Below the pieces are notes generated by a model that saw only the letters and a list, made by a program, of their open reading frames with translations, ran no database searches and was not told where the DNA came from. This document shows positions 8,767 to 15,428 of a DNA stretch of 64,000 bases, piece after piece (positions within the stretch are counted from its first letter, which is position 1; each line of letters begins with the position of its first letter). The stretch spans positions 1 to 64,000 of the forward strand of contig NZ_JAOQJQ010000006.1 of assembly GCF_025566885.1 (NCBI RefSeq), read 5' to 3'. Position numbers and translations under genes: made by a program. Source of the stretch: Brotonthovivens ammoniilytica (lineage in GTDB: Bacteria; Bacillota; Clostridia; Lachnospirales; Lachnospiraceae).

Positions 8767-9449
8767 GCTTCCTCCTCTGGATTTTCGTATGACTGCACAC
8801 GCTGCCGCACTTTAAAACGGCATTGAAGCTTTTTCAGCCACGCCTTTAAACCTCTGCGGCTCTCGGTAACATCATATTCAGCACTGATGCCATACCAGAT
8901 CTTTGCATTAAACATACCCTGATGACGGTGCAGGAAATGTTCCTGTTCCGGCGTCGGCAGCGTTGAGAGAATAATCTGAGGAGAAACACCATTGATTTCA
9001 TTTACAATATCCGCCTCATCACCCCGGCAGTCTTCAAAGGCATACTGCCCGCAGATCTGTACTCTGTCATCGTACAAATCCTGTAAAAAGGCATCCAGCT
9101 CCTGAATCTCTTCTTCCGTCTGTGAAAGCAGAAAAAATGTCTGATGATTTCTAACTGCACGTTTCATAAATTCATAGAAAAACTCGCGATCTTCTACTTC
9201 CCTGATCCGCTGAGGCGACACTACCCCTGCAAGTTCCAGAATTTCTTTCTCTCCGGCAATTACAAGATCCATCTTCTCTAGACACTGGCGCACCTGTTCA
9301 TCCTCGCCTGCCGCAACGATGGTATTCATCGTAATTGTTTCTACCGTATTCATACATTCATTATTTAAATAGACTTCCACTTTCCGCATTGCCTCGCGAA
9401 TATTGTAATCATCTATCCGCACACCGGCCAAATCCATTTTCTTTATCAT
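8763..9449 (-). CDS. WecG/TagA/CpsF-family glycosyltransferase-like protein
   Basis: This is a 228-residue protein of WecG/TagA/CpsF (GT26) type. It shows the early VETITMNTIVAAGEDE region, where the family binds the acceptor lipid, an ALVIAGEKE-like middle, FFLLSQTEEEIQEL, and a late region corresponding to the nucleotide-sugar site. Homologues transfer N-acetylmannosamine(uronic acid) to undecaprenyl-linked GlcNAc during teichoic acid or exopolysaccharide synthesis. No teichoic acid cluster is nearby, and several family residues look diverged, so the exact reaction is uncertain. It is the first gene of a two-gene unit with yitT. Confidence 0.75.
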   Translation of the reverse strand: MIKKMDLAGVRIDDYNIREAMRKVEVYLNNECMNTVETITMNTIVAAGEDEQVRQCLEKMDLVIAGEKEILELAGVVSPQRIREVEDREFFYEFMKRAVRNHQTFFLLSQTEEEIQELDAFLQDLYDDRVQICGQYAFEDCRGDEADIVNEINGVSPQIILSTLPTPEQEHFLHRHQGMFNAKIWYGISAEYDVTESRRGLKAWLKKLQCRFKVRQRVQSYENPEEEA

Positions 9450-9834
9450 ATTGATTTCATTTCCTGTCTACAGTTTTCTCTTTATTTCCATAATTTATAC
9501 AAATCTGTTACATACTTTTTTATTCTGTCTGCATCAGCTGATGCAACACTATCGTATCGGCTAAGTATAACAAACCGGGCTGGCTTTTTCAAACTTTTAC
9601 CTGATAAAATCAGATTTCCCCAATATTTTTATCATGGCAGAAATTGAACTTTCATAATATATTTATATTAGCATTTTATTTTTACAATTATCTCACAACT
9701 TTCTCACACTTTTCTGACATTTTTATTGAAACTTTCTTTTATACTTCCTGTATTTTAATAGCCACTGGACAATATACCCAAAGTCATAAAAATCAATCAA
9801 AAAAAATGCTCAAATTTGATTTTGTCCAAAAAAG

Positions 9835-9906
9835 TTATCCACAATCAAAAATTCCGGTTTTTAGCCATTTTTTAAGTTATACACAAAGTTATTCACATTA
9901 TCCACA
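9835..9906 (+). promoter_or_regulatory. Cluster of four DnaA boxes
   Basis: Four 9-mers in the same orientation match the DnaA box: TTATCCACA at 9835-9843, TTATACACA at 9877-9885, TTATTCACA at 9889-9897 and TTATCCACA at 9898-9906. The first and last are exact consensus and the other two differ by one base. The last three are spaced 12 and 9 bp start to start. The flanks are very AT-rich. No dnaA, dnaN, rpmH or other origin gene is in the window, and genes on both sides run in the same direction. Confidence 0.85.
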
Positions 9907-10095
9907 TACAAACAGGCCTTTTTGATGGTTTACATAGTATTTTTTTCGAACTTTTGTTTTGTTTAAATATTACAAATATGAACACAATCTGGAAAAAAAC
10001 AATAATCTTCTTGACTTTCTTAATGCAAAAAATTAAAGCTTTTTAACCTTAAATTGTCAGAATTTCTTACCAAAATATTTTTCCATATATTGCCA

Positions 10096-10166
10096 TTTTT
10101 TTGCTCTATAGGAATCGGTACTTTTCAGCTTTATCACAACACAGTATTTCCTATAGAGCAAAAAAA
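10096..10166. repeat. 57-bp palindromic-ended repeat, copy A
   Basis: The core 10103-10159 begins GCTCTATAGGAA and ends TTCCTATAGAGC, a perfect 12-bp terminal inverted repeat. With the flanking T7 and A7 runs the arms extend to 19 bp. The 33-nt interior includes CAGCTTTATCACAACACAG. The same 57-mer occurs at 19113-19169 (opposite orientation, three differences) and 54900-54956 (identical except near its last bases). Here the element stands alone, without the longer GC-rich part seen in the other copies. Confidence 0.92.
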
Positions 10167-10199
10167 CAGCGCCCACTTTACCATTGAAAGTGATGCGCT
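10160..10199 (-). terminator. Terminator of the EthD-like/oxidoreductase operon
   Basis: On the minus strand an AGCGC..CACTTT / AAAGTG..GCGCT stem with a 2-nt internal mismatch and a 7-nt loop is followed by GTTTTTTT. It lies about 65 nt after the stop of the gene ending at 10263. Its T run merges with repeat copy A. Confidence 0.8.
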
Positions 10200-10262
10200 A
10201 TTTATTAGATTATTTTCATCAGCCAAAAAATGAATCAAATTTTACACAGCCTTCGCAAGGCT

Positions 10263-11081
10263 TTACCGCATTGTAATATATCCTCTGTGGTTATTTAAAT
10301 TGTCACTGGATATATTATCCGCCACAAATACCCCCATAATATTCTGATATGGCTTAAGATACGGAAATGTCTCTTCCTGTGCCCATTCCGGCGGTTCAAT
10401 GCTCTTTGCTTTTTCCATGGCCGCACTCCACTGGTCCGGTCCCTCAAACCAGATCTCTACCACCCGGTCCATGGGGCAGTCGTTAATTTCTTTGATTATT
10501 TTGCTTGTTACCATCCGTGTTGCCTCCGGAATCTCTAAAAATGCCGGAACAAATTTTTCATAAAACCACTGATCTCCCGTTTCCACTGAAACTCCGTCCG
10601 GATAGTGTAACGCAAAGTTCCAGCGGTAATTAGGCCCATCTGCCATTGTACGTCCGGCTCCTTTTAAATCCTCCTCCCAGCTGATGGGCAAAAAAGCAAA
10701 AACAAAAGGATTACAGTTTTCCACTTTTGCCGATCTGGCCTCATCTCCTTCATAATTCAGGGCGATGGCGTTTTCCGGCATATTTCCCTGCCAGATCAGC
10801 ACCTCGGTGGGAAACGTCTCTGTAAACACATTTACTGCCATGGAAACATCCATGGGATTTACCTGCCAGTAATGCTCCGTCAGCTGCATACGTACTGTTC
10901 CGAACTGCTCCCCCAAAGGAGGCACCGGCAGTGCATTATAAAAAGCATATTGAGATACATATGGCCGAAACTTTGAAATACTTTCAGGTACATGTACAGC
11001 GTAAAGCCAGTGATTTAATTTTACTCTGTACTGTTCCTTAGCCACATCCACATATATCAGACTCCGCATAATTTTCTCCAT
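10263..11081 (-). CDS. EthD-like duplicated ferredoxin-fold protein, function unknown
   Basis: The product is 272 residues from the ATG at 11081, which follows AAGGAAAAGGGTGAT. The longer frame to 11147 would overlap the upstream gene. The sequence looks like two tandem dimeric alpha/beta-barrel (EthD-like) halves. Half 1 has LNHWLYAVHVPE and a PVPP..EQFGTVRM strand. Half 2 has GDQWFYEKFVPAFLEIPEATRM and VVEIWFEGPDQW. EthD proteins often accompany oxidoreductases that act on aromatic or other hydrophobic small molecules. No catalytic residues are evident. It is the second gene after an FMN oxidoreductase under a LysR regulator. The fold call is by eye and moderately sure. Confidence 0.6.
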   Translation of the reverse strand: MEKIMRSLIYVDVAKEQYRVKLNHWLYAVHVPESISKFRPYVSQYAFYNALPVPPLGEQFGTVRMQLTEHYWQVNPMDVSMAVNVFTETFPTEVLIWQGNMPENAIALNYEGDEARSAKVENCNPFVFAFLPISWEEDLKGAGRTMADGPNYRWNFALHYPDGVSVETGDQWFYEKFVPAFLEIPEATRMVTSKIIKEINDCPMDRVVEIWFEGPDQWSAAMEKAKSIEPPEWAQEETFPYLKPYQNIMGVFVADNISSDNLNNHRGYITMR

Positions 11082-11121
11082 TTTTATCACCCTTTTCCTT
11101 AACCTTTCTATATACTTATAT

Positions 11122-12045
11122 TTACGGGTGCACCGCAGTAACTGCATCTGTATACCGACTCACCTTTTTCCGGTAATCTTCACTCCGTGAAGCTTTTCCA
11201 AGCTCCCCCTCATTTTTCTGAATATCCTCTGCATGGATAAACTGGCCGCTTACCGTATCGTGAGCATGCTTAAGCTGGTCCTCTGAAAATTCAAATTGAT
11301 ACCTATCACCCTCTGTTACTATTTTTCCTATAATGCCACAGGTTCCACAGATTACACCTTTTTCTTCAAAGAAAAAGTTTCTTGAATGACAGTGGGGACA
11401 TACCCCTTTATCCCCCTGATAGGATGCGTGTTCAATATCAGATGCAGCTTTCACAAGGTTTAAGCCAATCTGATGTGCCCGGGCAACTTTCTTTTCGTCC
11501 ATTAAAATTCCCAGAGACCAGGTAAACACTTCATTATCAATTAATTTCCACATAGCAGTCAGCGCGTGCAGACTGAAATCACACTGTACCTGGGTTGCCC
11601 AGTCGGAACCGCCGATTCCCATATAAGAAACAGCCCTTGGCTGTATATATCTGGGATCTACAGGCTTTCCTTTTCCCTCTGCTGCCATCTGTGTTGCAAT
11701 CACATTATGTACATGTCCCATTCTCGGTCCAAACCGGTCCATAATTGTATGGAATTTTCCCATGGCACATTTTTCAAAAATGGGAATGGAAAATATGATA
11801 CCGTCAGCATCCATCATACGATCTAACAGCCATTCAAAATCATCCTTCAGCACACACTGATTTCCTCTCCCGGAAAAAATAGACATTACGCACGCTTTAC
11901 ATCCAGTACAGTGCTGGATATTAAGATCCACCAGACGCACAAACTCAATCTCTGCGCCCTGCTCTTTTGCGGCCAGCAGCGCCTCCTTACACATACAGTC
12001 ATTAGCTCCGTTCTTTGTTCCCCCTGAAATTCCAAGAATTTTCAT
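11122..12045 (-). CDS. NAD(P)H-dependent FMN reductase / flavodoxin-fold oxidoreductase with zinc-ribbon tail
   Basis: In this 307-residue protein the N-terminal flavodoxin-like fold starts MKILGISGGTKNGAN (FMN phosphate loop). A Cys cluster HCTGCKAC at 45-52 is typical of iron-sulfur flavoprotein-like NADPH:FMN reductases. The middle (GIGGSDWATQVQCDF) fits the flavin ring region. A C-terminal rubredoxin/zinc-ribbon motif has Cys at 216, 219, 233 and 236 (CPHC and CGTC). The protein probably passes electrons from NAD(P)H via FMN to a small organic substrate; the substrate is unknown. It heads a two-gene operon divergent from a LysR regulator, a usual layout for substrate-induced reductases. 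Confidence 0.82.
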   Translation of the reverse strand: MKILGISGGTKNGANDCMCKEALLAAKEQGAEIEFVRLVDLNIQHCTGCKACVMSIFSGRGNQCVLKDDFEWLLDRMMDADGIIFSIPIFEKCAMGKFHTIMDRFGPRMGHVHNVIATQMAAEGKGKPVDPRYIQPRAVSYMGIGGSDWATQVQCDFSLHALTAMWKLIDNEVFTWSLGILMDEKKVARAHQIGLNLVKAASDIEHASYQGDKGVCPHCHSRNFFFEEKGVICGTCGIIGKIVTEGDRYQFEFSEDQLKHAHDTVSGQFIHAEDIQKNEGELGKASRSEDYRKKVSRYTDAVTAVHP

Positions 12046-12129
12046 AAAAATGCTTCTCCTTTTCTGCTTTGGTTACCTCAATTATATATTTGATATCAGC
12101 CCATGTAAAACAGTTAATTTTACCGATTT

Positions 12130-12149
12130 TCACAATCATTTCATTGTGA
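12130..12149. promoter_or_regulatory. Probable LysR operator (perfect dyad)
   Basis: TCACAAT and ATTGTGA form a perfect 7-6-7 dyad with a T-N11-A pattern inside, as expected for LysR-type binding sites. It lies 77-96 bp upstream of the lysR start and 85-104 bp upstream of the divergent oxidoreductase gene. Confidence 0.65.
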
Positions 12150-12225
12150 TAGAATAAAATTAAATTATTTCTGATTTAATTTCAGATAAACAAAAATAAA
12201 CTCCACATACAAAAGGATACACGCT

Positions 12226-13104
12226 ATGACACTGACACAAATCAAATATTTTATCACTGCCGCAGAGACCTTGAGCTTCACAAAGGCGGCCTCCAGGCTT
12301 TTTGTTTCCCAACAGGTTGTAAGCCGTCAGATACAGCTCTTAGAAAAGGATCTTGGTTTTCTGCTTTTTGAAAGAAACAATAAAACTTTTATGCTGACAG
12401 ACAGCGGAAAACTTCTCTACAGCCTCTGGTCCCGGCATTTCAAAGAAACAGAACAGACAGTCAATGAAGCGTTGCTGTTAAATCACAAAAAAAGATGTAT
12501 CCGGGTGGGAATCCTGGAAATCAGTAATGTGATTGATATGATTCTTCCTAAAATCAAATTATTAAATGAGCGCTTTCCAAACATCAGCTGGGATTATTAT
12601 CTTGGAAATTTTGCTGAAATCGAACACGCAGTAGACACCTCCTCTATTGATCTGGCTGTAACTTTGTCCACAGAATTGTCAAAAAAACATCCCAAAGACC
12701 AGGAACTTTTTCTGCAGCCATTAAAACTTGGCATTTTTGTGGGCAGCTCCCACCCGTTATACCACCAAGAATCCCTTTCCATAAAAGAACTTGAGGAGGA
12801 AACATTTTTCTTATTTTCAGAAGATATCTCATATGATGCGACGAATAAGGTCTTAACAGACTGTAAACAACACGGATATTATCCAAAAAATATCAAATAT
12901 TTTTCTAATATTAATCAAATGGAATTTGCTCTTTTATCGGGAAAGGGTGTATTCATTGGTTATGATATTTTTTTCCGAAGCGCTGGTATAAATCTGAAAA
13001 AATTTCCCCTCCAGCCCTTAGAGACACTGGAAGAATCTGATCTAATTGTAGCCTGGAGATATCCGGAACTGAAAATGTTTGCACAGGTATTTTTTGACGC
13101 ATAG
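12226..13104 (+). CDS. LysR-family transcriptional regulator
   Basis: This 292-residue protein has an N-terminal helix-turn-helix (about 1-60, TQIKYFITAAETLSFTKAAS and QQVVSRQIQLLEKDLG). A periplasmic-binding-protein-like effector domain follows (about 88-290). It is divergently transcribed from the oxidoreductase/EthD-like pair and probably controls it in response to a small molecule. The dyad at 12130 is the likely site. The effector is unknown. Confidence 0.93.
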   Translation: MTLTQIKYFITAAETLSFTKAASRLFVSQQVVSRQIQLLEKDLGFLLFERNNKTFMLTDSGKLLYSLWSRHFKETEQTVNEALLLNHKKRCIRVGILEISNVIDMILPKIKLLNERFPNISWDYYLGNFAEIEHAVDTSSIDLAVTLSTELSKKHPKDQELFLQPLKLGIFVGSSHPLYHQESLSIKELEEETFFLFSEDISYDATNKVLTDCKQHGYYPKNIKYFSNINQMEFALLSGKGVFIGYDIFFRSAGINLKKFPLQPLETLEESDLIVAWRYPELKMFAQVFFDA

Positions 13105-13127
13105 TACTGTCAGGTGTTTTGATAACA

Positions 13128-13205
13128 TAAAAAAGAATGTGCAAAGCACATTTTCCGCCTGCGGCGGGTTGTGTGAGCAACATGATTCCCTTAGAGCAAA
13201 AAAAA
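13128..13205 (+). repeat. GC-rich multi-hairpin repeat, shortened copy D
   Basis: This copy carries a GAATGTGC/GCACATTt hairpin (13135-13153), CCGCCTGCGGCGG, then GTTGTGTGAGCAAC (13168-13181) and ATGATTCC. It then jumps to TTAGAGC plus an A8 run, the end of the 57-bp module. Compared with copies B and C it lacks the middle and most of the 57-mer. It lies between the convergent 3' ends of lysR and the NlpC/P60 gene. Confidence 0.85.
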
Positions 13206-13239
13206 GCTTTTCACAGAATCCTATCTATGAAAAGCTTTT
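13202..13239. terminator. Bidirectional terminator between lysR and the NlpC/P60 gene
   Basis: AAAAGCTTTTCA and TGAAAAGCTTTT pair over 12 bp around a 14-nt loop, with A runs on one side and T's on the other. It sits between two convergent genes and overlaps the end of repeat copy D. Confidence 0.8.
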
Positions 13240-13262
13240 ATCTATCATTTTATGATTTCAGA

Positions 13263-14318
13263 TTAAAAAATCCGTCTAATTGCCAGAATCTGTCTATAAT
13301 TTACCGGCGATGTATATTTGATACCATCCTTTTTATTAGAAGCATGTACCAATGTATTATTTCCGGCATAAATACCTACATGTCCGCTGTAGCATACAAT
13401 GTCTCCAGGCTGAATTTCTGACAGACTGACACTTCTTCCAACACCTCTTAATGCGCTGGAGGAATGGGGAAGTGAAACTCCAAAATGTGCGTATACACTC
13501 ATAACAAATCCGGAACAGTCAGCTCCGTTTGTCAGGCTTGTCCCACCCCATACATACGGATTTCCAACAAACTGCCCTGCGTAACTTGCAACGGCGCTTC
13601 CTGCGCTTGCCTGTTTTTTCTCCGCCTTCTTTTCTTCTTCTGCCTTAGAAACAGCTTTTTTATATGACATGGAAACTTCTACATATTCAGAAGATACATA
13701 GCCTGTCTCTCCATCCACAGATACTTTTAACCATCCGTCCTCTTCTTTGCCGGATGTTTTTAATTTTTCTCCTTCCGCTACTAGATTCAGCACAGAGGCA
13801 TCTGTGGATGCTTTCTCGCGAACCTTTAGCGTTGTAGTATTTACAGTAGCTACTTTACTGGCTGCCGACTCTATTAATTTTACATCTCCTACTTTGACAT
13901 AATCAGCTTTGACATATCCTTTTACGGAGCCTGATTTAATCTGATACCAGCCGTCTTTCTCATTTTCCACCGTTGCTACTGCATTGTCATAAAGCTTACC
14001 TACCGCCTCACTTTTCTCGCTGGCAGACTTTCTGACATTCACATAATCATTTACCTGTGCAACAGCAGTCTTTTCCACATCAACGCCAAGTTTCTTCTCA
14101 GCTTCCTCTATCTGTTTGATCTTTTCAGCACTCTTGGCCGCTATGCTTACCTCTGTTGATACCTTTTCATGAATTTTTTCCGATAATGCTGTAACTGTCT
14201 GCAAATGATTGTCAGCCGGTGCCGCATTTACCGTAATTGCACCCCCTGATATTAATACAGCCCCTGCTGCCAGGCAGGCCGCTGTCCGAATTGACTTCTG
14301 CACGGGTCTTTCCTCCAA
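13263..14318 (-). CDS. Secreted NlpC/P60 peptidoglycan endopeptidase with two SH3b domains
   Basis: This 351-residue protein has a signal peptide (about 1-32, AACLAAGAVLISGGAITVNA). A short helical region precedes two SH3b domains (about 85-145 and 153-212, each with the VNVR or LKVR signature). A charged linker leads to a C-terminal NlpC/P60 domain (about 240-351). The catalytic Cys is in NGADCSGFVMS, the His in YSGHVGIYAG, and the third polar position in LVHASN. Such enzymes cut the gamma-D-Glu to diamino-acid bond in stem peptides, and SH3b domains bind the wall. It is a single gene between two strong terminators. Confidence 0.94.
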   Translation of the reverse strand: MEERPVQKSIRTAACLAAGAVLISGGAITVNAAPADNHLQTVTALSEKIHEKVSTEVSIAAKSAEKIKQIEEAEKKLGVDVEKTAVAQVNDYVNVRKSASEKSEAVGKLYDNAVATVENEKDGWYQIKSGSVKGYVKADYVKVGDVKLIESAASKVATVNTTTLKVREKASTDASVLNLVAEGEKLKTSGKEEDGWLKVSVDGETGYVSSEYVEVSMSYKKAVSKAEEEKKAEKKQASAGSAVASYAGQFVGNPYVWGGTSLTNGADCSGFVMSVYAHFGVSLPHSSSALRGVGRSVSLSEIQPGDIVCYSGHVGIYAGNNTLVHASNKKDGIKYTSPVNYRQILAIRRIF

Positions 14319-14401
14319 AGTTTATTATTATTTTAAAATTTATTACAAATTTGTTACATTTATTACGGACTAATTGTATCAAAGTGTCATTTTAATGTCA
14401 A

Positions 14402-14447
14402 TACGAAAAAAAGAACCAATTTTTTCAAATCGGTTCTTTTTTTCGTA
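14402..14447 (-). terminator. Terminator downstream of trxB-like gene
   Basis: A 16-bp perfect stem whose arms are TACGAAAAAAAGAACC and GGTTCTTTTTTTCGTA carries a built-in T7 run. It lies 50 nt past the trxB-like stop codon. The sequence is symmetrical, so it could also work on the plus strand. Confidence 0.85.
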
Positions 14448-14495
14448 CATACTGATTTTACATGTTCATCTGCGTTTTTTGCCGAAACATACCGC

Positions 14496-15419
14496 CTAAG
14501 CTTCCTGTTCAATTAAATATCTCTCCACACTTTTTACACAGTTGGCGCCGTCTGACGCAGCGGTTATCACCTGACGCAGCTGTTTTGTCCTTAGATCTCC
14601 CGCCGCAAATAATCCCGGACAGCTGGTCTGCCCGTCTTCATCTGCTACCAGATAGCCCTGGGCATCTGTATCTGCAAGCTTACGATACAGCTCTGTATTT
14701 GGATCAATTCCCACCGCTATAAATACACCGTCCACAGCGATGTCTACCACATCAGAGGTTTTCTTTCGATAGACATCCAGAGATCTTACCTGACCTTCCC
14801 CTTTAATTTTCTTTACTTCACAGCTGTATAAAATTTCTATATTCTCTGTATTTCGTATCTGCTCCTGTAAAATTTTTTCCCCCCGCAGTTCATCCCGCCG
14901 GTGAATCAGATATACTTTCTCACAGTTTCTGGACAAAAACAATGCATCCTCTAAGGCCACATTTCCGCCGCCCACAACAGCTGTCGTCTTGCCACGGAAA
15001 AATGCACCGTCACAGGTAGCGCAGTAAGAGACCCCCATACCGCTGAATGTCTCCTCACCTTCCACTCCCAGCGTTCTGTGTCTGGCACCGGTTGCTGCAA
15101 TCACTGCCTTTGTCTGAAATTCTCCTTTTGTAGTTTTCACTAATATACAGCCATCTTGATTTTGAATTTCCGTTACATCCGCCTGAATAAACTCGGCTCC
15201 GGAAGCTTCCGCATGCTTGCGAAACTGCATTCCAAGCTCAAAACCACCGCTCAAAGGCAGTCCCGGATAATTATCTACTTCATAAGTGTTTAAAATCTGT
15301 CCGCCGCCCATAGGCTGCTTTTCTATTACTATAACATTCAGTCTTGCTCTCTGAGCATAAATCGCTGCCGTCATGCCGGCCGGCCCGCTGCCTATTATTA
15401 TTACATCATACATACACAT
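14496..15419 (-). CDS. trxB: Thioredoxin-disulfide reductase-like flavoprotein
   Basis: The 307-residue length and layout are those of bacterial TrxB. The FAD-binding GSGPAG is at 11-16, the redox-active CATC at 133-136, and the NADPH-binding GGGNVALEDA follows at about 155. A second FAD signature, GLFAAGD, lies near the C-terminus. The enzyme reduces a thioredoxin (or glutaredoxin-like) partner with NADPH. No thioredoxin gene is adjacent, so the partner is not shown. The first ATG sits very close to the purine-rich stretch GTGAGAG, and the ATG two codons later has better spacing. It is encoded 9 bp after the PBP1A gene, an unusual pairing. Confidence 0.9.
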   Translation of the reverse strand: MCMYDVIIIGSGPAGMTAAIYAQRARLNVIVIEKQPMGGGQILNTYEVDNYPGLPLSGGFELGMQFRKHAEASGAEFIQADVTEIQNQDGCILVKTTKGEFQTKAVIAATGARHRTLGVEGEETFSGMGVSYCATCDGAFFRGKTTAVVGGGNVALEDALFLSRNCEKVYLIHRRDELRGEKILQEQIRNTENIEILYSCEVKKIKGEGQVRSLDVYRKKTSDVVDIAVDGVFIAVGIDPNTELYRKLADTDAQGYLVADEDGQTSCPGLFAAGDLRTKQLRQVITAASDGANCVKSVERYLIEQEA

Positions 15420-15428
15420 CTCTCACTT

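Larger units (their letters stand above)
9450..10262. other. Gene-free AT-rich region of 813 bp
   Basis: I see no convincing coding sequence here. The region contains the upstream sequence of the glycosyltransferase gene, a cluster of four DnaA boxes (9835-9906), long A/T runs on both sides of the cluster, a 57-bp repeat copy (10103-10159) and a minus-strand terminator (10160-10199). Confidence 0.8.

Noticed and set aside
9835..9906. Chromosomal replication origin (oriC) call
   Set aside because: The boxes are good, but dnaA/dnaN/rpmH are absent and genes on both sides are transcribed in the same direction. I report it as an orphan cluster, not as oriC.
10096..10166. Insertion sequence
   Set aside because: There are inverted ends but only 57 bp and no transposase; at most a MITE-like element.
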